A stretch of DNA of 64,000 bases, taken from Desulfovibrio mangrovi. GTDB taxonomy: Bacteria > Desulfobacterota > Desulfovibrionia > Desulfovibrionales > Desulfovibrionaceae. The position numbers and the translations under genes are program-made. Positions 9,314 through 19,467 of this stretch are shown here, one piece after another; positions within the stretch are counted from its first letter, which is position 1; every line of letters begins with the position of its first letter. The stretch spans positions 2,976,001-3,040,000 of the forward strand of contig NZ_CP104208.1 in assembly GCF_026230175.1 (NCBI RefSeq). The letters run 5' to 3'. The notes under the pieces were generated by a model that had not been told where the DNA came from, did not search any database, and saw only the letters and a list, made by a program, of their open reading frames with translations.

Positions 9314-9688
9314 TTATCCGTTGCAGGGTTTCTGTGCGGTATCGGCACAGGCGGCGGTGGTTTTGGCGGCAAGATGTTGCTGCAGGCGCGCATCATCCTC
9401 TTTTGCTTCCGGCCGGGGCGGCAGAAGTTCCTTCAGTGTGGCAAGCAGGGTGGCGTGCGCGGGGTCGCGGGCAATGGCGAGGCTGTAATAGACCCACTTG
9501 GTGCTTCGCCTGCCGTTCACCCATCCTGCGCGCTTCAGAAAGGACATGTGGCGCGAGATGGTGGACTGGGGCAGGTCCAGCGCTGCCATGAGGTCACAGA
9601 TGCACAGTTCTCCGTGCATCAGCAGCCGGACAATGCGCAGTCTGGTCGGTTCCGACAGGGTTTTGAGCTGATCTGCGAGTTGTTGCAT
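9314..9688 (-). CDS. arsR: ArsR-family arsenite-responsive repressor
   Basis: 124-residue winged-helix repressor of the ars operon. [20 protein letters not shown] begins the fold, ELCICDL carries the two cysteines of the classic arsenite-binding site in the helix before the recognition helix, and [20 protein letters not shown] is the recognition region. The C-terminal tail has further cysteines ([12 protein letters not shown]). I chose the ATG at 9688 over 9709, because the latter lies upstream of the -10 box and would not be transcribed from the promoter described here. The chosen ATG has no ribosome site and lies 7 bases downstream of that -10. Confidence 0.93.
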   Translation of the reverse strand: MQQLADQLKTLSEPTRLRIVRLLMHGELCICDLMAALDLPQSTISRHMSFLKRAGWVNGRRSTKWVYYSLAIARDPAHATLLATLKELLPPRPEAKEDDARLQQHLAAKTTAACADTAQKPCNG

Positions 9689-9722
9689 GGGGAGATCATA
9701 TCCGCCCATGCGGATATGTCAA
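9689..9722 (-). promoter_or_regulatory. arsR promoter overlapped by an ArsR operator palindrome
   Basis: On the minus strand, TTGACA (9722-9717), a 16-bp spacer and TATGAT (9700-9695) form a near-consensus housekeeping promoter. The perfect 9-bp inverted repeat CATATCCGC-CCAT-GCGGATATG (9697-9718, plus strand) spans the spacer and touches both boxes, which suits repression by ArsR. Only six bases separate the -10 from the arsR ATG. Confidence 0.85.
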
Positions 9723-10110
9723 TGCGAGCGGGAAGTCTTTTGCGTGACGTTTTTGTGTCGGGAGGCGGGGAGTGGGGCGAACCGCGGCATTGAGGTACCG
9801 TGAGATGGGGGCGCTGGGTGCGTCAGGCGGAGGGGCGTGGAATAGCGCCACGGTCTGATACAGGACAAAAAAGAAGCGCTCCCGTTGTTGCCTCGGGAGC
9901 GCTTTTCCATGTGGTCGTAGTGGCTGTGGAGTTTTTCGGCACTTCGAGCCGTGCATGGGGTTCCGGTTGTTGGGCCCGGAGGAGGATGAGGCCCATGCAC
10001 TGTTGCCGTGGCTTTTGTGCCCGTGTGCGGTTGCCGCCACACACGTTGTTGCAACTACGGCCTATGGTAACGGCGGAGTGTTGCCGGCTCCGCCGTCAGG
10101 GGTGTTAATT
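9723..10110. other. Gap between ars operon and OB-fold gene
   Basis: About 390 bases with no convincing gene. Reading frames here have skewed composition and no recognisable domain. It contains the hairpin terminator at 9866-9907 and a GC-rich hairpin GGCGGAG/CTCCGCC near 10074-10096 without a T-run. Confidence 0.45.
9866..9907. terminator. Terminator hairpin
   Basis: AGCGCTCCCG (9875-9884) pairs with CGGGAGCGCT (9894-9903). The A-run 9867-9872 gives a T-tract on the minus strand, so it probably ends the OB-fold gene transcript about 200 bases beyond its stop. A shorter T-run follows on the plus strand. Confidence 0.75.
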
Positions 10111-10494
10111 TTACAGGGTTACCGGAGCAGCTGCGGGCTGGTTGCCGCCGGTGATCTCGTACTGACGCACGTCGATGACTGCTTCGGACTGGTTCACCAG
10201 CTTGACCATACCCTTGATGATCACTTCGGCGCCGTTCATGGAGTAGTCGTGAATGCCGTCGAGCTTGTAGTACACTTCCTGACCGGGAAGCTGCAGGAAG
10301 TATTCGTCGTTCTGTTCGGCAATGGTGCCGGAGAAGACAACATCGTGACCAACGGTGATCTTGGCGGCCTTTGCGGTTTCGGGGGTGTAAGCCTTCTGAG
10401 CTGCCTGAGGAGCGGAGGCGATGAAGGCTGCGAATACGGCGCAAAGTACCAGTACGGCGGCGAAACGGGCAAACATGGACTGCTTGGTGGACAT
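10111..10494 (-). CDS. Secreted small OB-fold-like protein
   Basis: 127-residue exported protein of unknown function. A signal peptide (about residues 1-33, RFAAVLVLCAVFAAFIASAPQAA) precedes a compact beta-rich domain: VVFSGTIAEQNDEYFLQL, then VYYKLDGIHDY, then AEVIIKGMVKLV, then AVIDVRQYEI. The alternating beta strands ending in a valued xVRxYEI strand suggest an OB-fold such as the BOF/YgiW type, but that is inference. The start at 10494 has AAGGAAG upstream. It lies downstream of a sigma-54 activator gene on the same strand and has its own sigma-54-type promoter. Confidence 0.7.
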   Translation of the reverse strand: MSTKQSMFARFAAVLVLCAVFAAFIASAPQAAQKAYTPETAKAAKITVGHDVVFSGTIAEQNDEYFLQLPGQEVYYKLDGIHDYSMNGAEVIIKGMVKLVNQSEAVIDVRQYEITGGNQPAAAPVTL

Positions 10495-10661
10495 GGCGAT
10501 CTTCCTTTTATGCGGCCTTTGCCTACTGCCTTGGCTCGGGCCTTTTGGATATATGCTGTTCTGCGGTGTTGCCGTATGGCCTCCCCTTGAAGCCTTCGGC
10601 GGTTGTTCCGGATGGGCCGGTTTGCCGCAGAGCATTTTTGCATGTGCTTTGATTCTCCATA

Positions 10662-10680
10662 AAGCATGGCCTGTGCCAAA
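10662..10680 (-). promoter_or_regulatory. Sigma-54 promoter for the OB-fold gene
   Basis: Minus strand TTGGCACAGGCCATGCT has GG and GC separated by exactly 10 bases and matches TGGCAC-N5-TTGC closely. It lies about 170 bases upstream of the start at 10494 and on the same strand as the sigma-54 activator ending at 10926. Confidence 0.75.
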
Positions 10681-10747
10681 GTGGTATCATGCTGGTTTTA
10701 TTTACTTTATGGTTTGTGGCTGTCTATGTGTCGGAACTGGGAGTTCT

Positions 10748-10767
10748 TATGTGACTGAGTGCACATA
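10748..10767. promoter_or_regulatory. Possible activator-binding palindrome
   Basis: TATGTG-N8-CACATA, 70-90 bases upstream of the -24 element at 10680, a normal position for an upstream activating sequence. Confidence 0.4.
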
Positions 10768-10847
10768 TAGCAAAAAGTGGCGGTTTGGCGACGTAGATTG
10801 TCTAACTCGCTGAAAAGCTGGGGGAAAGGCGTTTGTAATGCCATAAC

Positions 10848-10892
10848 AAGAACCCGCAGTTCCGAATATGCATACAGGAACTGCGGGTTCTT
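10848..10892. terminator. Long 16-bp hairpin after the sigma-54 activator gene
   Basis: AAGAACCCGCAGTTCC (10848-10863) and its exact complement (10877-10892) flank a 13-base loop. A T-rich run follows only on the plus strand, where I see no gene. On the minus strand it follows the activator stop by 34 bases and may still end or protect that transcript. Confidence 0.6.
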
Positions 10893-10925
10893 ATTTTTGG
10901 TCGCCCCGGAGTGTGCGGACAAAGA

Positions 10926-12311
10926 TTATTTGAAAATTTCTTTACGCAAGCCGTGTCGGGTCATCAATTTATGCAGCTGACGGGTGGTTATGCCTGCTTT
11001 TTCCGCAGTTTGCGAAATGCTGCCGCGTGTGACGGTGAGCAGCTGCGCAAGATACATGCGTTCAAAGCGGTCAACGGCCTGCTGGCGGGCCTCGGCGAGG
11101 GGAAGGTCGGTATCCGTCTGGAAGGAGACGGGGCAGCGGTCTTCGCCGAACAGGTCCTGCGGTACGCTCTCCGGCGAAAGGACGAATCCTGTCTCCAGAA
11201 TGCAGGCCCGCTCCACAAGGTTTTCCAGTTCGCGCACGTTGCCGGGCCAGTCGTAGCGCAGGAAGGCGTCCAGCACCTTGGGGTGGATGGAGTGGATCTC
11301 CTTGCCGATGGGCTTGGAGCGCTGGATGAACTGGGTGGCGAGTTGCGGAATGTCCTCGCGGCGTTCGCGCAGCGGGGGCACCTCGATGGGAAAGACGTTC
11401 AGCCGATAGAAGAGGTCGCGGCGGAACTGACCCTTGCGCACCAGCGTTTCCAGATCTTCGTTGGTGGCGGCAATGACGCGCACGTTGCAGGGAATGGTTT
11501 CTTCACCGCCCACGCGCTGGAATTCCCTGTCCTGCAGCACGCTGAGCAGTTTGACCTGTGTGGCGTGGCTGATGGTGCCTATTTCATCCAGAAAGATGGT
11601 GCCGCCTTCGGCCAGTTCAAATTTCCCGGCCTTGCGCTTGATGGCTCCGGTGAACGCGCCTTTTTCATGGCCGAAGAGTTCGCTCTCGGTCAGCGGCTCC
11701 GGAATGGCGCCGCAGTGCACGCTGATGAACTGGCGTCCGCGACGTTTGCTGTTCTGGTGGATGAGACGCGCAAGAAAACTTTTACCCGTGCCGGTTTCGC
11801 CCGTGATCAGCACCGTGCTGCGGGTGCCCGCCACGCGTTCCACCTTTTCGTACAGCGCCTGCATATGGGGGCTTTGGGTCTGCAGGCTGCCCAGCGCCTT
11901 TTCCTGCCACTGGTCGTCTGTCTGTGCGCCGATCTCGCTTTTAAGCTCCAGCGAGCGGAACAGATGACTCATGACCAGATGCAGTTCTTCCGGTTGCACG
12001 GGGCTGGTCAGGTAGTCCGCGGCTCCGTCGCGCACGGCATCCACGGCAAGGCGTACGGATTCCGGCGGGGTGAGCACGGCCACTTCGCAGGAGGGGCGGC
12101 GTTTCCAGATTTCCTTCATGCCCTTGTGGGCGGAACCGAAGGGGCCGGAAAGGGCTTCCAGATCAATGAACACGGCGTCAAAGAAGAGGCGTGAAAGCAC
12201 GTCCAGCGCGTCATCCAGCGTGGGGAACACGCGGACGTCGTGGTTGGCGAGTTCTGTGAGCAGGGTGTAGCGGTCCGTCTCGTCCCTGCAGATGATCATG
12301 ATGGATTTCAC
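10926..12311 (-). CDS. Sigma-54 activator with atypical receiver domain (NtrC family)
   Basis: 461-residue enhancer-binding protein. Residues 1-125 are a receiver-like domain with Asp in FIDLEAL, but the usual TKP lysine is replaced (DYLTSPVQPEEL). The AAA+ domain has Walker A GETGTGKS, the sigma-54 contact loop GAFTGA, Walker B GGTIFLDEIG and the arginine-finger region. The C-terminal Fis-type helix-turn-helix reads SISQTAEKAGITTRQLHKLM. I chose the GTG at 12311 because GGGAGAG sits 5-6 bases before it; ATG at 12299 is the alternative. No sensor kinase lies next to it. Probable targets include the sigma-54 promoter at 10662-10680. Confidence 0.9.
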   Translation of the reverse strand: MKSIMIICRDETDRYTLLTELANHDVRVFPTLDDALDVLSRLFFDAVFIDLEALSGPFGSAHKGMKEIWKRRPSCEVAVLTPPESVRLAVDAVRDGAADYLTSPVQPEELHLVMSHLFRSLELKSEIGAQTDDQWQEKALGSLQTQSPHMQALYEKVERVAGTRSTVLITGETGTGKSFLARLIHQNSKRRGRQFISVHCGAIPEPLTESELFGHEKGAFTGAIKRKAGKFELAEGGTIFLDEIGTISHATQVKLLSVLQDREFQRVGGEETIPCNVRVIAATNEDLETLVRKGQFRRDLFYRLNVFPIEVPPLRERREDIPQLATQFIQRSKPIGKEIHSIHPKVLDAFLRYDWPGNVRELENLVERACILETGFVLSPESVPQDLFGEDRCPVSFQTDTDLPLAEARQQAVDRFERMYLAQLLTVTRGSISQTAEKAGITTRQLHKLMTRHGLRKEIFK

Positions 12312-12373
12312 GCTTGCTCTCCCTGCGGGCGTTGGCCGTTTGGCCGCCGACGCCGCAGACTTGTCTCATGAAA

Positions 12374-12410
12374 AACAGCAGGCGGCACGGGTCCGGCCCG
12401 CGCCGCCTGT
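12374..12410 (-). terminator. Terminator after the DUF2959 gene
   Basis: AGGCGGCACGGG pairs with CCCGCGCCGCCT (one mismatch) around TCCGG. On the minus strand the stem is followed by GCTGTTTTT, directly after the lipoprotein gene stop. Confidence 0.8.
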
Positions 12411-12415
12411 CTTTT

Positions 12416-13117
12416 CTATTGTTCCTGCGGTTCCGTTCTCTGTTTGTGTACCTGACGGCTCATGGAGTGGATGAAGCCGTTGGTTGCGTCAATAGCTGTC
12501 TGGGCGTGATCGAGCAGGGCCTGAAGGTCGGTCTGCGAACGGTCCAGTTCGGCGATGACGTTTTCAGAAGCCTGCGGGCTCTGGTTCAGCTTCAGATGCA
12601 TGACATGCTGTTCCAGTGCGCTCAGTACGGGGGGCACCCTGTCAGAGGCGGACCGCACGGGGCGCATCATGGTGCGGAAGGCTTCGCGGGTTTCATCCAG
12701 ACGTTTCTGGCTGGCCGCACGCATGCTTCCCTCGGGATGCTGGGTCGTCTGTTCGATCCAGTCCTCGAACAGCGCGTTGGCTACGTCTTCCGTCTTTTCA
12801 ATGCCTTTGCGCAGCTCATCATACCGGTCTTCACAGCTGTCATACAGAACCTGAGCCTGTTCATACTGCTGATCGGGGGCCAGCGCGTCGGGCTGGACGA
12901 TGGTGCCCAGTCTGCTGAAGGCCACGCCGAATTCGGTTTTCACCAGATGAAGCGTGTCACGCAGCTCTTCCGAGCGGTCCACAAGCATTTCGCGCTTTTC
13001 AAAGCCCACGGCTTCCAAGGCGTCGTAGTATGCCTTCTGGCAGCCGGTAACAGCACCGAGCACCAGAATGCACATGAGAGATACCAGAACACACACAACA
13101 CTACGCGTTACGCGCAT
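12416..13117 (-). CDS. DUF2959-family lipoprotein
   Basis: 233-residue predicted lipoprotein. The signal peptide ends in the lipobox AVTGC, and the next residues QKAYYDALEAVGFEKREMLVDR are the DUF2959 signature as I recall it. The rest is helical with heptad-like charged segments and many Glu/Gln, consistent with a periplasmic coiled-coil. No enzymatic residues are evident and the family has no known role. The start at 13117 gives a clean signal peptide. It follows yccF by 22 bases, so they are likely co-transcribed. Confidence 0.82.
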   Translation of the reverse strand: MRVTRSVVCVLVSLMCILVLGAVTGCQKAYYDALEAVGFEKREMLVDRSEELRDTLHLVKTEFGVAFSRLGTIVQPDALAPDQQYEQAQVLYDSCEDRYDELRKGIEKTEDVANALFEDWIEQTTQHPEGSMRAASQKRLDETREAFRTMMRPVRSASDRVPPVLSALEQHVMHLKLNQSPQASENVIAELDRSQTDLQALLDHAQTAIDATNGFIHSMSRQVHKQRTEPQEQ

Positions 13118-13139
13118 ACTGCACTCATCCTGTTGATTG

Positions 13140-13559
13140 TTAGGAGTCGAGAAGGGAATCGGGCCGTTCCACCACGGTCTTGCCGATGGGCGCAAGACAG
13201 ATGGCCGCCAGCTTGAGATGCTGGAAGCCGAAGGGAATGCCGATGATGGTGATGAAGTTCAGCAGGGCCGCAAACAGGTGACCTATGGCCAGCCAGATTC
13301 CGCCGAAGATGAACCAGACCACGTTGCCGAGCAGCCCGAGTGCGCCGGTGCCGATGTCGTCACGGCCGGTAATGTACTCGCGCCGCACCACTTCCTTGCC
13401 GAAAGGCCAGAAGGCGAAGGTGCCGATGACAAAGCAGGCCTTGGCCCACGGAATGCCTATGATGCTGATCAGCATGATCAGACCGGCAAAGTACCAGCCT
13501 ATGCCCATCCACAGGCCGCCAAGAATGAACCAGAGAATATTCAGTAATAACCGTATCAT
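13140..13559 (-). CDS. yccF: YccF-domain inner-membrane protein
   Basis: 139-residue membrane protein made of two tandem YccF repeats. Each has an (N)ILWFILGGLWMGIGW-type hydrophobic hairpin followed by LISIIGIPWAKACF or FITIIGIPFGFQHLKL. About four membrane segments are visible, and PFGKEVVRRE is typical. The start at 13559 coincides with MIRLLLNILW, the family's usual beginning. The function of the family is not established. It heads a two-gene unit with the DUF2959 lipoprotein. Confidence 0.9.
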   Translation of the reverse strand: MIRLLLNILWFILGGLWMGIGWYFAGLIMLISIIGIPWAKACFVIGTFAFWPFGKEVVRREYITGRDDIGTGALGLLGNVVWFIFGGIWLAIGHLFAALLNFITIIGIPFGFQHLKLAAICLAPIGKTVVERPDSLLDS

Positions 13560-14055
13560 GTATTCGCTCGTGAAAAAGGTTTGCTGCGGAGGGCCAGGTT
13601 CTGACGGTCTGCCATGGATTGATGGCCGGACAGATCGCCGCATGACCGGAAGAGGCGCTGTTGCCCCGCAGTGCGTTGTGTAAAAAGTATCGGTCCTTAC
13701 CGGCTATGGCAAGAGAAACGCTATGGTCCGGTATAGGGGTGGTGCTGCGTTGCTCTTCAAAGTCGGGGTGGGTGTCTGAAGAGATGTGGCAGCGGAGCAG
13801 GTTTCACGTTACAAGAAGTGGAGAAAACGGGACAGCGTTGTGATACTGTCGGGAGTAGCCCGTTATTATGCCGTGAGTACCTCAGGCAGCGTGTGTATCC
13901 CGTTCATTGAGGTGCATGCAGGGGAAGCCCTTCAGCGCTTGTCCGTGCCTCTGATCCGTACGGATAATGAGAGCAGCGAGGCAGGGGGGCACCTGCGCAA
14001 GCGTATCTGAATAAACAATACTGCGTCCATATGACGCAATGACAGGAAAATCGTG
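13560..14055. other. Divergent gap between yccF and the acyl-CoA synthetase gene
   Basis: Nearly 500 bases containing promoters for both neighbours. I found no convincing small gene, RNA or palindrome. Short frames here lack a ribosome site and a protein-like composition. Confidence 0.4.
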
Positions 14056-16533
14056 ATGTGGGGAAAATCCGTATTCGCCCAGCGTTGGGATGAGCGTCTG
14101 CGCAAGGTGCAGACCAATGTTGATCTGCCGAGCATGGAAGGCGTTCTCCGTCGTGCGGCGGACGAAGGCCGCTCTGCCCTGTTCGAGCACGAGGTCTACC
14201 AGTTCCTGAAGCATCTGGGGTCTGAAACGCCCCCGCGCACCCTGCTGCTGCCCGTCACGGCCATGCCGGACGACGAGGAGCTGATGAGCATGCCCGGCGA
14301 CAAGGTGGTGCTGAAGATCGTTTCGCCCACCATCGTGCACAAGACCGAGGTGGTCGGCGTGCGCATTGTGCCCAAGGAGCCGGACAAGATCCGCGCCACC
14401 TGCCGCAGAATGCTCTATGAGGTGTCCGAGAAGTACGCGACGCTCATCGAGCGGCATCCGGCCAGCGCGCCGGAAAAGTACCGCGGTCTTTCCGGCGATG
14501 CCCTGCTCACCGCCATTTCCCTTGATATCGTGGGTGTGCTGCTGGTGCAGTTCATGCCGCCGGACAGCGACGCCTTTGGCAACGAGCTTATCGTGGGCCT
14601 GCGCAATACCCGGGAGTTCGGTATGGTGCTTACCGCTGGCTTGGGCGGCACGGATACCGAGCTCTATGCCGAACATTTCCGCAAGGATCGTGCGCTGGTT
14701 TCCGCAGCCACGGCCAATCTGGACGGCATCACGTTTTTCGAACTGTTCTCGCGCACCGTTTCCTACAAGAAGCTGGCGGGACTCACCCGCAGCCAGCCCC
14801 GCATGGTCACGGACGAGCAGCTGGTGGAGTGCTTTTCCGCACTGATCAAGGTGGCCAACCACTTCTCGCCGCATAATCCTGATGCGCCCTTTGTCATCGA
14901 CGAGCTGGAAGTGAACCCCTTCGCCTTCAGCGACTACCGCATGGTGCCGCTGGACGGCCTGTGCGCCTTCTCCGAGCCCAAGGCGGCGGGCGTGCCGCGT
15001 CCCATCGCAAAGATAGACGCCCTGCTGCACCCCAAGAGCATCGGCATTATCGGCGTATCACCCACGCGCATGAACTTCGGGCGTATCATCCTCAATAATA
15101 TCCTCAAGGCGGGATTCCCAGCCGAAAACATGTGCTGCATCCATCCCTCTGCGGAGAGCGTGGACGGCGTGCGCTGCGTTTCCGGTCTGGACAGGCTGGA
15201 GAAGCCGCTGGACTTCTTCGTGGTGGCTGTGGGCGCGGATATGGTGCCCGATCTGGTGGACCAGATCGTGGAGCGCAATGCCGCGCAGTCTGTGCTGCTC
15301 ATCCCCGGCGGGCTGGGCGAGACCGAAGAGAGCCGCGAACGCGCCGAGGAGATCATTGCCAAGATCGCTGCGGCGCACACCACGGAATCCGGCGGTCCCG
15401 TGTTCTGCGGCGGCAACTCCATGGGCATCATTTCGCATCCCGGCAAGTATGACACGTGGTTCCTGTCGGAAGAGAAGCTGCCCAAGCAGCGCGGCACCTA
15501 TCATCGCAACATGGCCTTCATCAGCCAGAGCGGCGCGTTCATGGGCACCCGCGTGAGCCAGTGGCCCTCGCTGGACCCTGCGTATCTTGTCTCCGTGGGC
15601 AACCAGACGGACCTGACGCTGGGCGATTTCATGGCCTATTTCAAGGACAGGCCGGACGTGGACGTCATCGGCGTGTATGCCGAGGGCTTCAACGATCTGG
15701 ACGGTCTTGCCTTTGCGCGGTCTGTGCGCGCTGCCGTGGACGCGGGCAAGGAGGTTGTCTTTTACAAGGCCGGACGCACGCCCGAAGGACGCCTTGCGAC
15801 CTCGGGGCATACGGCATCGCTGGCCGGAGACTACACCGTGTGCGAAGCCTGCCTGACGCAGGCGGGTGCCATGGTTGCCAAGAATATCGGACAGTTTGAA
15901 GACTTGTTGCGGCTGGCCTCGCGCCTGCACGGCAAGCCCATTGCGGGCAACCGCATTGCGGGCTTCTCCAGCGCGGGGTTTGAGGCCGTGGGCATTGCGG
16001 ACTATGTGCAGACCGACGATTACCAGATGCAACTGGCGGAGTTCTCTCCCGCCACGCAGGAGCAGCTGACCGAGCTGGTGCGCCGCAAGCGTCTGGAAAG
16101 CCTCGTGACCGTGAAGAATCCTCTGGATATCAATCCCGGAGCCGATGACGAGGTGTTTGCCTCGGTCATCCGTCTGCTGGACAAGGACTCCCGCGTAGAT
16201 GCGGTGGTGGCCGGTCTTGTGCCCATTACGCCCGCCATGCATTCGCTTATCGCGCCTGCGGCCTGCGGCGTGAAGCCGGACGGCGACCTGCCGGACTCCT
16301 CCTGCGATTGCAACACGCCGGATAAGGCCCGTATCGTGGACGAGCTTGCCGCAATGTGCTCAAGCCTCAAGAAGCCGCTGGTGCTGGTGGTGGACGGCGG
16401 TCGTATCTTCGATCCCTTCAAGGATGCGCTGGAAGCCCTTGGCTACCCCGTGTTCCGCTGCGTGGACAGGGCCATGGAGTCTCTCTCGCTGTACATCAAG
16501 GCGCGGCTGACCACGGCGCTGGGGAGACGGTAG
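14056..16533 (+). CDS. ADP-forming acyl-CoA (acetate-CoA) ligase, fused subunits
   Basis: 825-residue fused enzyme interconverting acyl-CoA + ADP + Pi and acid + ATP + CoA, giving substrate-level ATP from acyl-CoA. Residues about 40-300 are the ATP-grasp (beta-type) part with VVLKIVSPTIVHKTEVVGV and FVIDELEVNPFA. The CoA-binding Rossmann part begins near LLHPKSIGIIGVSPTR. The succinyl-CoA-ligase-like part contains FISQSGAF and SGHTASLAGDY with the phospho-histidine. The order ATP-grasp first is less common than the reverse. ATG at 14056 is preceded by AGGAAA; the GTG one codon earlier is less likely. Monocistronic with its own terminator. Confidence 0.92.
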   Translation: MWGKSVFAQRWDERLRKVQTNVDLPSMEGVLRRAADEGRSALFEHEVYQFLKHLGSETPPRTLLLPVTAMPDDEELMSMPGDKVVLKIVSPTIVHKTEVVGVRIVPKEPDKIRATCRRMLYEVSEKYATLIERHPASAPEKYRGLSGDALLTAISLDIVGVLLVQFMPPDSDAFGNELIVGLRNTREFGMVLTAGLGGTDTELYAEHFRKDRALVSAATANLDGITFFELFSRTVSYKKLAGLTRSQPRMVTDEQLVECFSALIKVANHFSPHNPDAPFVIDELEVNPFAFSDYRMVPLDGLCAFSEPKAAGVPRPIAKIDALLHPKSIGIIGVSPTRMNFGRIILNNILKAGFPAENMCCIHPSAESVDGVRCVSGLDRLEKPLDFFVVAVGADMVPDLVDQIVERNAAQSVLLIPGGLGETEESRERAEEIIAKIAAAHTTESGGPVFCGGNSMGIISHPGKYDTWFLSEEKLPKQRGTYHRNMAFISQSGAFMGTRVSQWPSLDPAYLVSVGNQTDLTLGDFMAYFKDRPDVDVIGVYAEGFNDLDGLAFARSVRAAVDAGKEVVFYKAGRTPEGRLATSGHTASLAGDYTVCEACLTQAGAMVAKNIGQFEDLLRLASRLHGKPIAGNRIAGFSSAGFEAVGIADYVQTDDYQMQLAEFSPATQEQLTELVRRKRLESLVTVKNPLDINPGADDEVFASVIRLLDKDSRVDAVVAGLVPITPAMHSLIAPAACGVKPDGDLPDSSCDCNTPDKARIVDELAAMCSSLKKPLVLVVDGGRIFDPFKDALEALGYPVFRCVDRAMESLSLYIKARLTTALGRR

Positions 16534-16569
16534 GCAGCTTCTCACACGTCTCGGGCTGATTGATCTTGC

Positions 16570-16604
16570 GCCCCGCCGGAAAATGTCCGGCGGGGCTTTT
16601 TTTC
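16570..16604 (+). terminator. Terminator of the acyl-CoA ligase gene
   Basis: GCCCCGCCGGA and TCCGGCGGGGC form an 11-bp stem followed by TTTTTTT, 37 bases after the stop. Confidence 0.94.
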
Positions 16605-16728
16605 TGCGATTCTCAGTACATAATTGTCGAGGGTGATTGTGCGAACCTGTTCTTGCTGCTAATTGTTACGGTATCTGTGTGCAGGTATTGGCAGTTTTCT
16701 GCCCATCATATCACCCAAGGAGCTTCAG

Positions 16729-17142
16729 ATGCTGTTGCACCGCTTTGTATCCGTTGTCGTCGTCGCGTTGTTGCTTGCGGTTATTGTTCCGAATCTTGCG
16801 CACGCCACAAAGGCGGAAGACAAGACCATGACCAAGGAAGTGCTGAACGAGGCCGAGGCAAAGTTTGATGCCTTTGAGGCCATAGCCAAGGAATGGAAGA
16901 AGGCTCCGCAGGGCAGCGCCGAGGCTGACGTGCTTGTGCAGAAGGGCTCGGACGCCCTGGCTGTGCTGGAAAGCTATGTTCAGGAAAAGCTGGCCGTGTT
17001 CGAGTCCCGCGAGGCGTGGTACGCCCAGCAGGGCAAGGACTACAAGCAGGGGCTGGACTTCATGAAGAACAACATCAAAAAGCTCAAGGGCTACCTTGAT
17101 GCTGCCAAGGATACGGAGTTCTATCAGAACCTGAATCCGTAG
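16729..17142 (+). CDS. Small secreted helical protein of unknown function
   Basis: 137-residue exported protein. The signal peptide is roughly MLLHRFVSVVVVALLLAVIV to HA at 26. The mature part is Lys/Glu-rich and helical (EAEAKFDAFEAIAKEWKK, later GLDFMKNNIKKLKGYL), like small periplasmic helical bundles. No cysteine or catalytic motif is seen. The ATG at 16729 has AAGGAG 7 bases upstream; the longer frame from 16663 lacks a ribosome site. It is single-gene, between two terminators. I do not recognise the family. Confidence 0.75.
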   Translation: MLLHRFVSVVVVALLLAVIVPNLAHATKAEDKTMTKEVLNEAEAKFDAFEAIAKEWKKAPQGSAEADVLVQKGSDALAVLESYVQEKLAVFESREAWYAQQGKDYKQGLDFMKNNIKKLKGYLDAAKDTEFYQNLNP

Positions 17143-17168
17143 CAGGCAGGCATGGCGCAAACCACAGG

Positions 17169-17197
17169 GGGCGCGGAGGTTCTCTCCGCGCCCTTTC
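17169..17197 (+). terminator. Terminator of the small secreted protein gene
   Basis: GGGCGCGGAG pairs with CTCCGCGCCC around a 5-base loop, followed by TTTCTG; 26 bases after the stop. Confidence 0.8.
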
Positions 17198-18942
<1,745 letters not shown>

Positions 18943-18966
18943 CATGTTCATGCACCAGACTGTCAG

Positions 18967-18996
18967 GCCCCGCCGGAAACGGCGGGGCTTTTTATT
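18967..18996 (+). terminator. Terminator of gdhA
   Basis: GCCCCGCC-GGAAAC-GGCGGGGC followed by TTTTTATT, 24 bases after the gdhA stop. Confidence 0.93.
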
Positions 18997-19205
18997 TAAG
19001 GCCGAGGCCTGTGACAGGGTGATGCCCTGTGCAGCCCCATGGTTCGTGGTGTCCGCCCCGCAACAGGCTGGTTCTGTTGCACGTTTGTTCAGTTAAAGCT
19101 CGTGTTATGCCGTATTGTGCGGATTGATCCCCTGCGCTGGCCCCGTATCCGTGATCGTGCCGCGCCACTAAAAAGAAAAAACATGCATGTTTTGATTTTT
19201 TCCTG

Positions 19206-19234
19206 TTGACATCGGAGGGCCTCTTCGCTAGTTA
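19206..19234 (+). promoter_or_regulatory. Housekeeping promoter of tRNA-Ala
   Basis: TTGACA (19206-19211), a 17-bp spacer and TAGTTA (19229-19234) lie 16 bases before the tRNA 5' end. Confidence 0.8.
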
Positions 19235-19249
19235 CCTCTTCCACAGCGT

Positions 19250-19325
<76 letters not shown>

Positions 19326-19332
19326 CGCAAGC

Positions 19333-19368
19333 AAAAGCGGTTAGGTTTAACACCTAACCGCTTTTTTC
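19333..19368 (+). terminator. Terminator of tRNA-Ala
   Basis: AAAAGCGGTTAGGT pairs with ACCTAACCGCTTTT around TTAAC, then TTTTTT. The same terminator is copied with the tRNA fragment at 34832-34920. Confidence 0.93.
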
Positions 19369-19467
19369 GTTGTGGGTAACAGGGATGGTTAGCCGACTCC
19401 AGTTGTTACATGCCAAAAGAAAAGCGGGGCCGGGCCCCGCTTTTCATGTGCTGCAGCAGTAAGCGCA

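Noticed and set aside
9719-10054. Overlapping minus-strand frames of about 110 codons
   Set aside because: They run through a terminator hairpin, are rich in His/Pro/Arg, and lack any domain.
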